Shown here: positions 9,374 through 18,286 of the stretch, piece by piece | How positions within the stretch are numbered: position 1 is the first letter of the stretch | Layout of the letters: every line of letters starts with the position of its first letter | From: DASYLJ01 sp036009625 | GTDB lineage: Bacteria > Desulfobacterota > Binatia > DP-6 | Length of the DNA: 64,000 nucleotides | NCBI GenBank assembly: GCA_036009625.1 | Contig: DASYLJ010000043.1 | Span: 10,749 to 74,748 of the forward strand | Reading direction: 5' to 3' | Notes under the pieces: generated by a model | The model's input: the letters and a program-made list of their open reading frames with translations, nothing else | Databases searched by the model: none | What the model was told of the DNA's origin: nothing | Made by a program: the position numbers and the translations under genes

Positions 9374-12300
9374 ATGGGACGATTCGAACGCACGGAACCG
9401 GTCCTGCTGCGCGTGGCGATCATCGTCTCGATGGCGCTGGTCTTCTGGATCGACGTCATCACGCCGCTCGGAGTGGCGGAGTGGGTCTTCTACATGGCGC
9501 CGATGGCGCTCTCGCTCTTCGTCTGGCGAGCGTGGATCCCGCTCCTGGTCGCCGCCGTCAGCTCCCTCCTGATCTGGGCGGGTGTTCTCCTGTCGCCGCC
9601 GGTGGTGACCGGGTTCCCCGAGCAGATCGCGGTCGTCAACCGTACGATCGGCGTGCTGGCGCTCTGGGGCGTGGCGTTCATCGCCTGGCAGTTCATTCGA
9701 ACGCGGCGCGCGGCGCGCGAGCGCGACTGGCTGCGCGAGGGACTGACGCAGGTCGCGACGCGGCTGCAGGGCGAGCAGGCACTCGACGATCTCGCCACCG
9801 CCGTCGTCGGCTGCCTGTGCGAGTATCTCGACGTCCCGGTCGGGGCGCTGCACGTCGTCGACGCCGAGGGGAAGTTCCGTCGCGAGGGCACCTACGCGCT
9901 CGCAGACGACGCCGGCGGACCGAAGGTCGTATCGCCAGGGGAGGGGCTCATCGGCGAGGTCGCGCGCACGCGCCGCCTGGTGCGCATGGAGGACGTCCCG
10001 GAGGGATATCTCGCGGTGACGTCGGCGCTCGGACGGGCGAAGCCGCGTCACGTCGTGGTGGCGCCGCTCACCGCCGACGGTGACGTCATCGGTGTCGTCG
10101 AGCTCGGCTTCTTCCACGCCGTCGAACGAGCCGATCTCGATCTGATCGCCGCCACGGCCGAGCAGATCGGCGTCGCGCTGCGCTCGGTGCACTATCGCCG
10201 TCGGCTCGAGACGCTGCTGCTGGAGACGCAGCGTCAGGCCGAGCGCATGCAGGTGCAGCAGGAGGAGCTGCGCGTCGTCAACGAGGAGCTCGAGGAGCAG
10301 AGCCGTGCGTTGCGCGACTCGCAGGCGCGGCTCGAGGCGCAGCAGGCCGAGCTCGAGCAGACGAACGTGCAGCTCGAGGAGCAAGCGGAGGCGCTCGAGC
10401 GCCAGCGCGACGACCTGGCGCGGGCGCAGGGGCACCTGGTGGAGAAGGCCAACGACCTCGGGCGGGCGAGCCGCTACAAGTCCGAGTTCCTGGCCAACAT
10501 GAGCCACGAGCTGCGTACCCCGCTCAACAGCGCGCTCATCCTCTCGAAGCTCCTCGCCGACAACAAGCACGGCAATCTGACGGCGGAGCAGGTGGAGTGG
10601 GCGGCGTCGATCTACGCCGCCGGCAACGACCTGCTCATGTTGATCAACGACATCCTCGACCTGTCGCGCATCGAGGCAGGCCGGATGGAGCTGGCGCCGG
10701 ACGCACTCGAGGTGGCGGCGCTGTGCGAGACGCTCCGCCGCACGTTCGTGCCGTTGGCTCGCGAGCGGAAGATCGGCCTCACGATCACCGTCGCCGACGA
10801 CATGCCGCCGACGCTCACGACGGACCCGCTGCGGCTGCAGCAGATCCTGCGCAACCTGCTCGGCAACGCGATCAAGTTCACCGAGCGCGGCGAGGTGGCG
10901 CTCGACGTCGGTCCGCGCCCGGGCGGCATGGTGGCGTTCGCGGTGCGCGACACCGGCATCGGCATCCCGTCGGAGCAGCACGAGAGCATCTTCGAGGCCT
11001 TCCGCCAGATGGAGGGCGTCGGCAACCGGCCGGCGGGCGGCACCGGCCTCGGGCTCACGATCTCGCGCGAGCTGGCGCGACGGCTCGGTGGCGACATCCG
11101 GGTCACGAGCGCGTCCGGGCAGGGCAGCACCTTCACGCTCACCGTTCCGGCCGAGCTCGTGACCGATGCGGCGGCGCCATCGACACCGACACCGACACCG
11201 ACGCCGTCGCCGGCCGCCGTGGGACGCGCCGTCATCACGCCGCAACCCGTGCCCACGGTGGCCGCCGACGACGATCGCTGTGGCCTGCGCCCCGGCGAGC
11301 GCAGCCTGCTGGTCATCGAGGATGACCGTCGCTTCGCGCGCATCCTCTATGACCTCGCGCACGAGCTCGGCTATCGCTGCGTCCTGGCGCCGACCGCTGC
11401 CGAAGGCCTGGCGCTGGCGACGCAGTACGTGCCGAGCGCCATCGTCCTCGACATGCATCTGCCGGATCACTCCGGCCTCGCCGTGCTCGAGGAGTTGAAG
11501 CGCACGCCCACGGTCCGTCACGTGCCGGTGCACGTCGTCTCCGTCGCCGACTACGCGCAGCAGGCGCTCGAGATGGGAGCCGTCGGCTACCTGCAGAAGC
11601 CGCTGCGGCGCGAGGATATCGAGGCGGTGCTGCGCACGCTCGAGCGCCGCATCGAGCCCGGGATGCGTCGCGTGCTGGTAGTGGAGGACGTCGCCACGCA
11701 GCGCCAGCACATGGAGACGCTGCTGCGCAGCGACGGCGTCGAGGTGCTGTCGGTGGGGACCGGCGCCGAGGCGCTGGCCACGCTCGCCAGCACCAGCATC
11801 GACTGCATGGTGCTCGATCTGTCGCTCCCCGACACCTCGGGCCTCGATCTGCTCGAGCGCATGGCCGCCGACGACGGCTGCGCGTTTCCGCCCGTCATCG
11901 TCTACACCGGTCGCTCGCTCGACCGCGACGAGGAGCAGCGCCTGCGGCGTTTCGCCAGCTCGATCGTCATCAAGGGGGCGCGCTCGCCCGAGCGTCTGCT
12001 CGACGAGGTGACGCTGTTCCTCCACCAGGTCGAGTCGCGCCTGCCGCAGGAGCAGCAGCGCATCCTGCGCGAGGTCCGCAGCCGCGAGGCCTTCCTCGAC
12101 GGCCGACGTCTGCTGCTGGTGGAGGACGACGTCCGCAACGTCTTCGCGCTCACCAGCGTGCTCGAGCAGAAGGGGGCGCGGCTCGAGATCGCACGCAACG
12201 GCCGTGAGGCGTTGACGGCGCTGGAACGTGCCGGCGGTGACGGGTCGGCCCCGATCGAGCTGGTGCTGATGGACGTGATGATGCCGGAGATGGACGGCAT

Positions 12301-12484
12301 CACGGCGATGCGGGAGATCCGCCGTCGTCCCGAGTGGCGCAAGCTGCCGGTGATCGCGCTCACCGCCATGGCGATGGCGGACGATCGCGACAAGTGCCTC
12401 GCCGCGGGGGCGAACGACTACATCACCAAGCCGATCGACGTCGACAAGCTGCTGTCGCTGATCAAGGTGTGGCTGCCGAAGTGA
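9374..12484 (+). CDS. Hybrid histidine kinase: membrane segments, GAF, HisKA, HATPase, three receiver domains
   Basis: A 1036-residue sensor. Residues about 10-115 hold several hydrophobic segments, followed by a GAF domain (about 135-280) and a long coiled coil rich in Glu/Gln/Leu (about 285-370). The HisKA box MSHELRTP puts the phospho-accepting His at 378; N, G1 (DTGIGIP) and G2 (GGTGLGLTIS) boxes follow. Three receiver domains have candidate phospho-Asp at 693, 815 and 967. ATG 9374 starts after a 53-base gap. CheR follows with a 4-base overlap and then CheB, so methylation-type adaptation of this or another sensor is likely. The signal is unknown. Confidence 0.93.
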   Translation: MGRFERTEPVLLRVAIIVSMALVFWIDVITPLGVAEWVFYMAPMALSLFVWRAWIPLLVAAVSSLLIWAGVLLSPPVVTGFPEQIAVVNRTIGVLALWGVAFIAWQFIRTRRAARERDWLREGLTQVATRLQGEQALDDLATAVVGCLCEYLDVPVGALHVVDAEGKFRREGTYALADDAGGPKVVSPGEGLIGEVARTRRLVRMEDVPEGYLAVTSALGRAKPRHVVVAPLTADGDVIGVVELGFFHAVERADLDLIAATAEQIGVALRSVHYRRRLETLLLETQRQAERMQVQQEELRVVNEELEEQSRALRDSQARLEAQQAELEQTNVQLEEQAEALERQRDDLARAQGHLVEKANDLGRASRYKSEFLANMSHELRTPLNSALILSKLLADNKHGNLTAEQVEWAASIYAAGNDLLMLINDILDLSRIEAGRMELAPDALEVAALCETLRRTFVPLARERKIGLTITVADDMPPTLTTDPLRLQQILRNLLGNAIKFTERGEVALDVGPRPGGMVAFAVRDTGIGIPSEQHESIFEAFRQMEGVGNRPAGGTGLGLTISRELARRLGGDIRVTSASGQGSTFTLTVPAELVTDAAAPSTPTPTPTPSPAAVGRAVITPQPVPTVAADDDRCGLRPGERSLLVIEDDRRFARILYDLAHELGYRCVLAPTAAEGLALATQYVPSAIVLDMHLPDHSGLAVLEELKRTPTVRHVPVHVVSVADYAQQALEMGAVGYLQKPLRREDIEAVLRTLERRIEPGMRRVLVVEDVATQRQHMETLLRSDGVEVLSVGTGAEALATLASTSIDCMVLDLSLPDTSGLDLLERMAADDGCAFPPVIVYTGRSLDRDEEQRLRRFASSIVIKGARSPERLLDEVTLFLHQVESRLPQEQQRILREVRSREAFLDGRRLLLVEDDVRNVFALTSVLEQKGARLEIARNGREALTALERAGGDGSAPIELVLMDVMMPEMDGITAMREIRRRPEWRKLPVIALTAMAMADDRDKCLAAGANDYITKPIDVDKLLSLIKVWLPK

Positions 12485-13305
12485 CGTCGATGGCGACGGT
12501 CCCGGACATCGAGCTCGAGCTGCTCCTCGAAGCGATCTACCGTCACTATCACTACGACTTCCGGCGCTACGCGACCGCCTCGCTCAAGCGCCGACTCGGG
12601 GACGCCGTGCGTCGCTTCGACTGCAGCTCGCTGTCGGGTCTGCAGGAACGCGTCCTGCGCGACGCCGAGCTGTTTCGCGCACTGCTCGGCTATCTGACGG
12701 TGCAGGTGAGCGACATGTTCCGCGACCCGCCGTTCCATGCAGCACTCCGCCGCCACGTCGTGCCCTACCTGCGCACGTATCCGTCGATCCGGGTGTGGGT
12801 GGCAGGCTGCAGCACCGGCGAGGAGGTCTACTCGCTGGCCATCCTGCTGCGCGAGGAGGGACTGCTCGACCGCAGCCTGCTCTATGCCACCGACATCAAT
12901 CCCGATGCGCTACGCGCGGCGGAGGCGGGTGTCTACGGGCTCGACCGCATGGCGCAGTTCAGCGAGGCCTATCTCGCCGCCGGCGGGACGGGCTCCCTGG
13001 CGGACTACTACACGGCGGGATACGACTCGGCCGTGCTCGACAAGACGCTGCGAGCCAACGTCGTGTTCGCGGACCACAGTCTGACGACCGACGCCGTCTT
13101 CGCGGAGGTGCAGCTCGTGACCTGCCGCAACGTCCTCATCTACTTCGACCAGTCGCTGCAGGAGCAGGCGCTCGGCCTCCTGCGCGACGCGCTCTGCCAC
13201 AAGGGGTTCCTCGGCCTGGGCGCGAAGGAGACGCTGCGCTTCTCGGCGCACGCGGCCGCCTTCGAGGAGACGGCGCGCGTCGAGCGCATCTACCAGAAGC
13301 GATGA
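12481..13305 (+). CDS. cheR: CheR-type SAM-dependent protein-glutamate methyltransferase
   Basis: A 274-residue CheR. The N-terminal helical domain (HYHYDFRRYATASLKRRL) precedes the catalytic domain with SDMFRDPPFH, the SAM motif VWVAGCSTGEEVYSLA, YATDINPDAL, VTCRNVLIYFD and GLGAKETL near the end. GTG 12481 overlaps the kinase stop as GTGA; ATG 12490 is a possible alternative. CheR enzymes methylate glutamates of chemoreceptors, but no methyl-accepting protein is encoded in this window, so the target may be elsewhere in the genome or may be a neighbouring sensor. Confidence 0.95.
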   Translation: MTSMATVPDIELELLLEAIYRHYHYDFRRYATASLKRRLGDAVRRFDCSSLSGLQERVLRDAELFRALLGYLTVQVSDMFRDPPFHAALRRHVVPYLRTYPSIRVWVAGCSTGEEVYSLAILLREEGLLDRSLLYATDINPDALRAAEAGVYGLDRMAQFSEAYLAAGGTGSLADYYTAGYDSAVLDKTLRANVVFADHSLTTDAVFAEVQLVTCRNVLIYFDQSLQEQALGLLRDALCHKGFLGLGAKETLRFSAHAAAFEETARVERIYQKR

Positions 13306-13898
13306 CGGTGACGAGCGAACGAACGGCGCTGGTGGACGCGGTCGTCGTCGGTGGATCGGCGGGGGCCATCGATGCGCTCGGCGGGCTCCTCGGTGCGTTG
13401 CCCGCCGACTTCGCGCTGCCCGTCGTGGTCGTCGTGCACCTGCCGCGCCAGCATCCGAGCCTGCTTGCCGAGGCCGTGGCACACCGCTGCCGCCTGCCGG
13501 TGCACGAGGTCGAGGACAAGGAGCCGCTCGGCGGCGGCGTCGTGTACGTGGCGCCGCCCGACTACCACCTCCTCGTCGACGTGGGGCCGTCATTCGCGCT
13601 CTCGGTGGAGGCGGCCGTCAACTACTCGATCCCGTCGATCGACGTGCTCTTCGAGTCCGCCGCCGATGTGTTCGGCGCGCGCGTCGCCGGCGTGGTGCTC
13701 ACCGGCGCCAACGACGACGGCGCGCGCGGGCTCGCGGCCATCGCCGCCGCGGGCGGCCCGGTGTTCGTCCAGGATCCCGACGAGGCGAGCGTGCCACAGA
13801 TGCCGGCGGCGGCGCAGGCGGCATGCCCGCAGGCCACCGTCGCCACGGTCCGGGACATCGGCCATGCGCTGATGGCGTTGTCGGGGCAGGGCGCATGA
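13302..13898 (+). CDS. cheB: CheB-type protein-glutamate methylesterase lacking a receiver domain
   Basis: A 198-residue stand-alone CheB catalytic domain. The serine-hydrolase triad can be placed at Ser19 (GGSAGAID), His46 (VVHLPRQH) and Asp139 (LTGANDDGARG). DEASVPQMP matches the family's conserved C-terminal loop. Chemotaxis CheB normally has an N-terminal receiver domain that controls activity; none is present here, so phosphorylation control would have to come from the partner kinases or be absent. It starts at ATG overlapping the CheR stop and is followed with a 4-base overlap by the second hybrid kinase. Confidence 0.95.
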   Translation: MTVTSERTALVDAVVVGGSAGAIDALGGLLGALPADFALPVVVVVHLPRQHPSLLAEAVAHRCRLPVHEVEDKEPLGGGVVYVAPPDYHLLVDVGPSFALSVEAAVNYSIPSIDVLFESAADVFGARVAGVVLTGANDDGARGLAAIAAAGGPVFVQDPDEASVPQMPAAAQAACPQATVATVRDIGHALMALSGQGA

Positions 13899-15427
13899 CG
13901 CCGAAGCCGAAGATCCTGCTGGTCGACGACCGGCCGGCGAATCTGACGACGCTGGTCGCGGTCCTGGCGCAGGACGATCGCGAGTTGTTGCAGGCGCACT
14001 CCGGCCCGGAGGCGCTCGAGCTCTTGCTGACCGACGACATCGCGCTGGCGCTGATCGACATCGAGATGCCGGGGATGGACGGTGTCGAGCTGGCCGAGCT
14101 CATGCGCGGCACCGAGCGCACCCGGGCCATCCCGATCATCTTCGTCACCGCGGTGCTCCACGATCAGGCGCGCATGTTCAACGGCTACGAGGCGGGCGCC
14201 GTCGACTTCCTGTTCAAGCCCGTCGATGCCCGTATCCTGCGCAGCAAGGTGGAGGTGTTCCTCGAGCTGCATCGTCAGCGCCGCCAGCTGGTGGAGCGCA
14301 TCGCCGAGCTCGAAGCGGCGGAGGAGCGGCTGCGCGAGGCCGATCGCCGCAAGGACGAGTTCCTCGCCGTCCTCTCGCACGAGCTGCGCAACCCGCTGAT
14401 GCCCATCCGCACCAGCCTCTACGTGCTGGAGCGTACGCCACTCGATGCCGCCGCGGCGCAGAAGGCCTTCGGCGTCATCCAGCGTCAGACGCATCACCTG
14501 ACGCGGCTCATCGACGACCTCCTCGACGTGCAGCGCATCACGAGCGGCAAGATGGTGTTGCGGTGCGAGCCGGTGGTGCTCGACGCCATCGTGGCGCGCG
14601 CCGTCGACGATCACCGCACGGCGTTCGACGTCGCCGGCATCGCGCTCGAGACCCGACTCGGGGCCGAGCCGTTGCCGCTGCACGGCGACGCCACACGCCT
14701 GGCGCAGATCGTCGGCAACCTGCTCGGCAACGCGGCGAAGTTCACCCCGCGCGGCGGAACCGTGTCGCTCGCGCTCGCACGCGAGGACGACCTCGCGGTG
14801 TTGCGCGTCCAGGACACGGGCACCGGCATCGCCAGCGAGATGATTCCCCACCTGTTCGAGCCGTTCACGCAGGGCGATCGCACGCTGGATCGCAGCCGTG
14901 GTGGGCTCGGCCTCGGCCTGGCGCTGGTGCGCTCGCTGGCGGAGATGCACGGCGGCAGCGTCGGCGCCCACAGCGACGGGCCGGGACGCGGCGCGGAGTT
15001 CGTCGTGCGGCTGCCGCTGCTGGCGACGGGCGTGGCGCTCCCCGCGACGGGTGAGGGCCGCGTGCCCGCGGCGACGCACCGTCGCGTCCTCGTCGTGGAG
15101 GACAACGTCGACGGCGCGGAGGGCCTGCGCGAGCTGATCGTGCTCATGGGGCACGAGGTCCGCGTGGCGCACGACGGCGTCGCCGCCATCGCCTGCGCGC
15201 AGGCGTTCCGTCCCGACACGGTGCTGTGCGACATCGGTCTGCCCGGCATGGACGGCTACGAGGTGGCGCGACGGCTATCGGGCGATCCCGCGCTCGCGGG
15301 CACGCGTCTCGTGGCGCTGACCGGCTACGCGCGCCCCGAGGACCGGCGTCGAGCCCGCGACGCCGGCTTCACCGAGCATCTGTCGAAGCCCCCCGATCTG
15401 ACGGCGCTCGAGAAGCTGCTGTCGTAG
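13895..15427 (+). CDS. Hybrid histidine kinase, REC-HisKA-HATPase-REC, cytoplasmic
   Basis: A 510-residue soluble protein. An N-terminal receiver domain with candidate phospho-Asp55 (IDIEMPGMDG) leads through a short coiled coil to the HisKA box LSHELRNP with His162. A HATPase domain (GNLLGNAAKF, DTGTGI, GLGLGLAL) and a C-terminal receiver with candidate Asp446 (CDIGLPGMDG) follow. No membrane segment is visible, so it probably receives phosphate from another kinase, plausibly the hybrid kinase two genes upstream. ATG overlaps the CheB stop. It ends only four bases from the stop of the convergent gene on the other strand. Confidence 0.94.
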   Translation: MTPKPKILLVDDRPANLTTLVAVLAQDDRELLQAHSGPEALELLLTDDIALALIDIEMPGMDGVELAELMRGTERTRAIPIIFVTAVLHDQARMFNGYEAGAVDFLFKPVDARILRSKVEVFLELHRQRRQLVERIAELEAAEERLREADRRKDEFLAVLSHELRNPLMPIRTSLYVLERTPLDAAAAQKAFGVIQRQTHHLTRLIDDLLDVQRITSGKMVLRCEPVVLDAIVARAVDDHRTAFDVAGIALETRLGAEPLPLHGDATRLAQIVGNLLGNAAKFTPRGGTVSLALAREDDLAVLRVQDTGTGIASEMIPHLFEPFTQGDRTLDRSRGGLGLGLALVRSLAEMHGGSVGAHSDGPGRGAEFVVRLPLLATGVALPATGEGRVPAATHRRVLVVEDNVDGAEGLRELIVLMGHEVRVAHDGVAAIACAQAFRPDTVLCDIGLPGMDGYEVARRLSGDPALAGTRLVALTGYARPEDRRRARDAGFTEHLSKPPDLTALEKLLS

Positions 15428-15431
15428 CGGC

Positions 15432-15899
15432 TCACGGGTCGCGGCGGCCGGCGGTGATCTTGCCGGTGGATTCGAGCATCGCCCAGCTGGCGTCGGCGAG
15501 GTGGTCGATGCCCTGCTCGCGCAGCGCGGCGCACAGCTCCGCCCGCGTCACGAGCTCGCGTTTCAGCGCCGCGTCGTCGACCGCTCCCGCGTGGACGAGC
15601 GGGGTGGCGCTGCCGTCGATCAGCTGCTCGAGCCGGGGATAGTGGAACGTGAGGCGGGCGACGGCGCCGTTCAGGACGAAGATCGTGAGGACGCCGATCA
15701 GGCCACCGGTGATCGAGTTGTCGTTGCCGATCATGGCGTTCTGCAGGACGTTGCTGACGATCAGGAGGACGACGAGATCGAACGGGGTCAGCTGCCCGAC
15801 CTGTCGTTTCCCCATCAGACGGAACACGATCAGCAGGAAGAAGTAGCCGACGGCGGCGCGGATGATCTTCTCCATCACGGGGACTTCGGGAATCCACAT
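15432..15899 (-). CDS. DUF421/YetF-family membrane protein
   Basis: A 155-residue protein of the YetF/DUF421 type. It has hydrophobic segments at the N-terminus (IIRAAVGYFFLLIVFRLMGK) and around residues 36-75, with the family signature RLMGKRQVGQLTPFDLV, then a C-terminal soluble domain (AALREQGIDHL, MLESTGKI). Function of the family is unknown; members are cytoplasmic-membrane proteins. It is the last gene of the long minus-strand operon, and its ATG overlaps the preceding stop as TGATG. Confidence 0.85.
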   Translation of the reverse strand: MWIPEVPVMEKIIRAAVGYFFLLIVFRLMGKRQVGQLTPFDLVVLLIVSNVLQNAMIGNDNSITGGLIGVLTIFVLNGAVARLTFHYPRLEQLIDGSATPLVHAGAVDDAALKRELVTRAELCAALREQGIDHLADASWAMLESTGKITAGRRDP

Positions 15900-16531
15900 C
15901 AGGGCACGTCCTCTCTCGGAAGGGTGAGGGGCCGGCGCGCCAACCACAGTCCGGTGGCGAGCTCGAACAGCCCCTGCGCGGTGAAGTAGAGCACGCCGAA
16001 CGCGATCGGGCGGTAGGGTTGCTCCGGCCATTCGCCGCCGACGGTGAAGCCCTGCGCGGCGATCACCTCCGGCGTGATGCCGAAGGGCGGGACAGGGCGG
16101 ATGATCGTGAGGCTGGCGCCGCCGAGATAGAAGATGACGCTCACCGCCCACGCGGCCATCAGCGTGTCGAGCTCGCGCTCGTCGGGCAGCGCGCCCAGCA
16201 GCAGCGGCAGGCTGCGGTTCAGGGCCAGGACGGCCATGGCCTGCGCCGGCCACCACGTATCGAAGCCGGCGGAGAAGGCGAGGGCGAAGATGGCGTAGAA
16301 GGCGGTGAGCCCCAGCATCATCGCGATGCGCTGCGGGCGCGTGCCACCACCGTAGACGGCAAAGGCCATGAAGGCCGCCGAATGGACGACCAGGAACTCG
16401 AGCAGCATCACGAGGACGAGGTGCGCCACCATGGTCTCGCCGAAGGTCGTCGGTGCGATCCAGGTGACGTAGAAGACGCATGCCATCGCGAAGTCGGGCA
16501 CGGCCGACACGAGCGCGCCGAGCGTACGCAC
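15899..16531 (-). CDS. Hypothetical multi-pass membrane protein
   Basis: A 210-residue protein starting at GTG with about five or six hydrophobic stretches: a start at ACVFYVTWIAP, HLVLVMLLEFLVVHSAAFMAF, IAMMLGLTAFYAIFALAF, AWAVSVIFYLGGASL and GVLYFTAQGLFELATGLW. No catalytic motif or known family was recognised. It overlaps the DUF421 gene by one base and begins 26 bases after the glycosyltransferase-like gene, so it is part of the same transcript. Confidence 0.7.
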   Translation of the reverse strand: MRTLGALVSAVPDFAMACVFYVTWIAPTTFGETMVAHLVLVMLLEFLVVHSAAFMAFAVYGGGTRPQRIAMMLGLTAFYAIFALAFSAGFDTWWPAQAMAVLALNRSLPLLLGALPDERELDTLMAAWAVSVIFYLGGASLTIIRPVPPFGITPEVIAAQGFTVGGEWPEQPYRPIAFGVLYFTAQGLFELATGLWLARRPLTLPREDVP

Positions 16532-16557
16532 GGCTCAGCGGCTCCGTTCGACGGTCG

Positions 16558-17892
16558 TCACGCCGGCAGCGGATATCGAAGATCGCCCGCGGCGGCAACG
16601 CGGCCGGCGTCGGCGAGCCGCTGCGCCAGCATCGCCACGCGATGCGCCGACTGGCCGTCGTCGGCGTGGGTGTAGTGCGCGATGGTGGCGGCGCGACGGG
16701 CCTCGACGCGGGCGTGCACCGCGGGATCGTACAGCGCCGGGCCGATGGCGCGCGCCATCTCGTCGGGCGATGCGACGGTCAGAATGGCGGTGTCGGCGCC
16801 GTAGAGATCGTGCACGCACTCGGGCGTCGACGGGACGCTCATCGCGAGCCGATGCGCGATGGTCGCTTCCATCGCCATCGTGGAGTTCACGGACACCACC
16901 AGGTCGGCCATCGCGAGCCAGGGCAGCGGGTCGCCGGCGTCGAAGGCGACGTCGGACAATCCTTCCTGCCGGCAGAGCGTCTGGTAGGCGTCGAGCACCT
17001 GCGGCCAGCCGGCGCTGCCCGCCTCGCTCGGGTGGAACTTGATCAGCAGCCGCGGTGCCGGCATGCCCGCGTCACGGACACCGCGCAGCACGCCACGGAC
17101 GATGTGGACGAGGTTGGCGGCATAGGCGCGCGCGTGCGCCGAGATCCATTCGACCCAGGTGGTGGCGAAGACGACGAGCGGCCGCGCCGGATCGAGCCCG
17201 CGCGCGGCGCGGACCGCGGCCGGAGACATCGCGCGCAGCGCTGGCAGCAGGTCCCAGCGTGGTGCACCGGTGACGACGACACGCTCCGCGGGCTGGCCGT
17301 CGGCGGCGTAGGTCGCGCGTGCGAACTCGCCCGGTGCCGCCACCCAGCTGGCGTATATGGCGGCCGCGGTGCCGGGCATCACCACGCCACGGACGGGCGC
17401 GAAGATGCCGTGCGGCACGTGCAGCGACGGGATGCCGGTGCGCTCGAGGACGGCGAGCAGCCCGCGGGCCACCGGCACCATGTCGTAGCCGAGCAGCGCC
17501 AGTCGCAGGTCGTGCGTCGCGACGAGCTGCCGGCCGAGCTCGACGCCGGTGGCGCCGGCGGCGGTGAGCCGTCCGACGGCTTCGAGCAGGCGCGTGTGGC
17601 GTGCGGGCGCGAGGTGCCCGCCGCTGCCGGGAAGGAGCGCGCGCGTGATCGCGGTCTGGCGCTCGGGATCGCCGAACAGCCGTGCCGCATGTCGGACGGC
17701 GTCGCGCACCGGATCACCGTCGCTCGGCAGTCGCACGGCCTCGTGCGGGATGCCTGCTGCCGCGGCAGCGGCGATCATCGGCGGGTCGGTGAGGAGCAGC
17801 GTCCACCGTCCACCGTCGGACAGCACCGGCAGCATGCGAGCGAAGGTCGCGTTGGCGAAGCCGAGGACGAGGATCGCGGGGCGGCGGCTCAC
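16558..17892 (-). CDS. Glycosyltransferase-like protein (GT-B, CDP-glycerol transferase/epimerase-like)
   Basis: GTG 17892 gives 444 residues. The protein shares motifs with the plus-strand glycosyltransferase-like gene at 7656: PSLHVPHGIFAPVRG, VVTGAPRWDLL, LLIKFHPSEAG and ADLVVSVNSTMAMEATIAHRLA. These mark the C-terminal nucleotide-sugar-binding half of a GT-B fold. There is no signal peptide, so it is probably cytoplasmic or peripheral. The start overlaps the previous stop as GTGA. It likely works on the product of the radical SAM and methyltransferase genes upstream in the operon; that is inference. Confidence 0.72.
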   Translation of the reverse strand: MSRRPAILVLGFANATFARMLPVLSDGGRWTLLLTDPPMIAAAAAAGIPHEAVRLPSDGDPVRDAVRHAARLFGDPERQTAITRALLPGSGGHLAPARHTRLLEAVGRLTAAGATGVELGRQLVATHDLRLALLGYDMVPVARGLLAVLERTGIPSLHVPHGIFAPVRGVVMPGTAAAIYASWVAAPGEFARATYAADGQPAERVVVTGAPRWDLLPALRAMSPAAVRAARGLDPARPLVVFATTWVEWISAHARAYAANLVHIVRGVLRGVRDAGMPAPRLLIKFHPSEAGSAGWPQVLDAYQTLCRQEGLSDVAFDAGDPLPWLAMADLVVSVNSTMAMEATIAHRLAMSVPSTPECVHDLYGADTAILTVASPDEMARAIGPALYDPAVHARVEARRAATIAHYTHADDGQSAHRVAMLAQRLADAGRVAAAGDLRYPLPA

Positions 17893-18284
17893 GGTGGCTC
17901 CGCGTCGTCCCGCAGGACGTCCTCTAGGACGAGCGGCAGGAGATCGAGGGCCCCACCGACGGCGAGATCGACGCCGTCGTGGACGAGTGCGCCGGCCACT
18001 GCGGGATGGGCGGCCCATGCCGTGACGATGGCGGCGACGCGCGCGTTGACGCGATCGGCGCCGGCGCGGTCGAGCGGTGGCAGCAGGCGGTCGCAGGCGG
18101 CGGCGATGGCGTCCGGCTCGAGACGGTCGGTGTGCCCGCACGTCGGGCACGACGGCATCGCCACCATCATCACGGCCGGCAGGCGGACGTCGTGCCGCGT
18201 GGCGCAGCCCGGGCACCGCAGCGTGAACAGATGATCGCGGTAGGCGACGCCCACGGCGACGACGTCACAGGCGGCGTAGGCCAT
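17889..18284 (-). CDS. Small zinc-ribbon protein
   Basis: A 131-residue protein with four cysteines spaced C24-x2-C27-x18-C46-x2-C49 (LRCPGCATRHD and PSCPTCGHTD), the pattern of a zinc ribbon. The rest is Ala/Val/Leu-rich without a clear fold. ATG 18284 follows the methyltransferase stop with two bases between. No enzyme family was recognised; small zinc ribbons often serve as nucleic-acid-binding or protein-docking modules. Conservation next to radical SAM genes would be the test of a linked role. Confidence 0.7.
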   Translation of the reverse strand: MAYAACDVVAVGVAYRDHLFTLRCPGCATRHDVRLPAVMMVAMPSCPTCGHTDRLEPDAIAAACDRLLPPLDRAGADRVNARVAAIVTAWAAHPAVAGALVHDGVDLAVGGALDLLPLVLEDVLRDDAEPP

Positions 18285-18286
18285 CG

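Noticed and set aside
8963..12025. A 1020-codon minus-strand frame opposite the hybrid kinase
   Set aside because: Antisense to a kinase with clear motifs; composition is artificial-looking and no family signal was seen.
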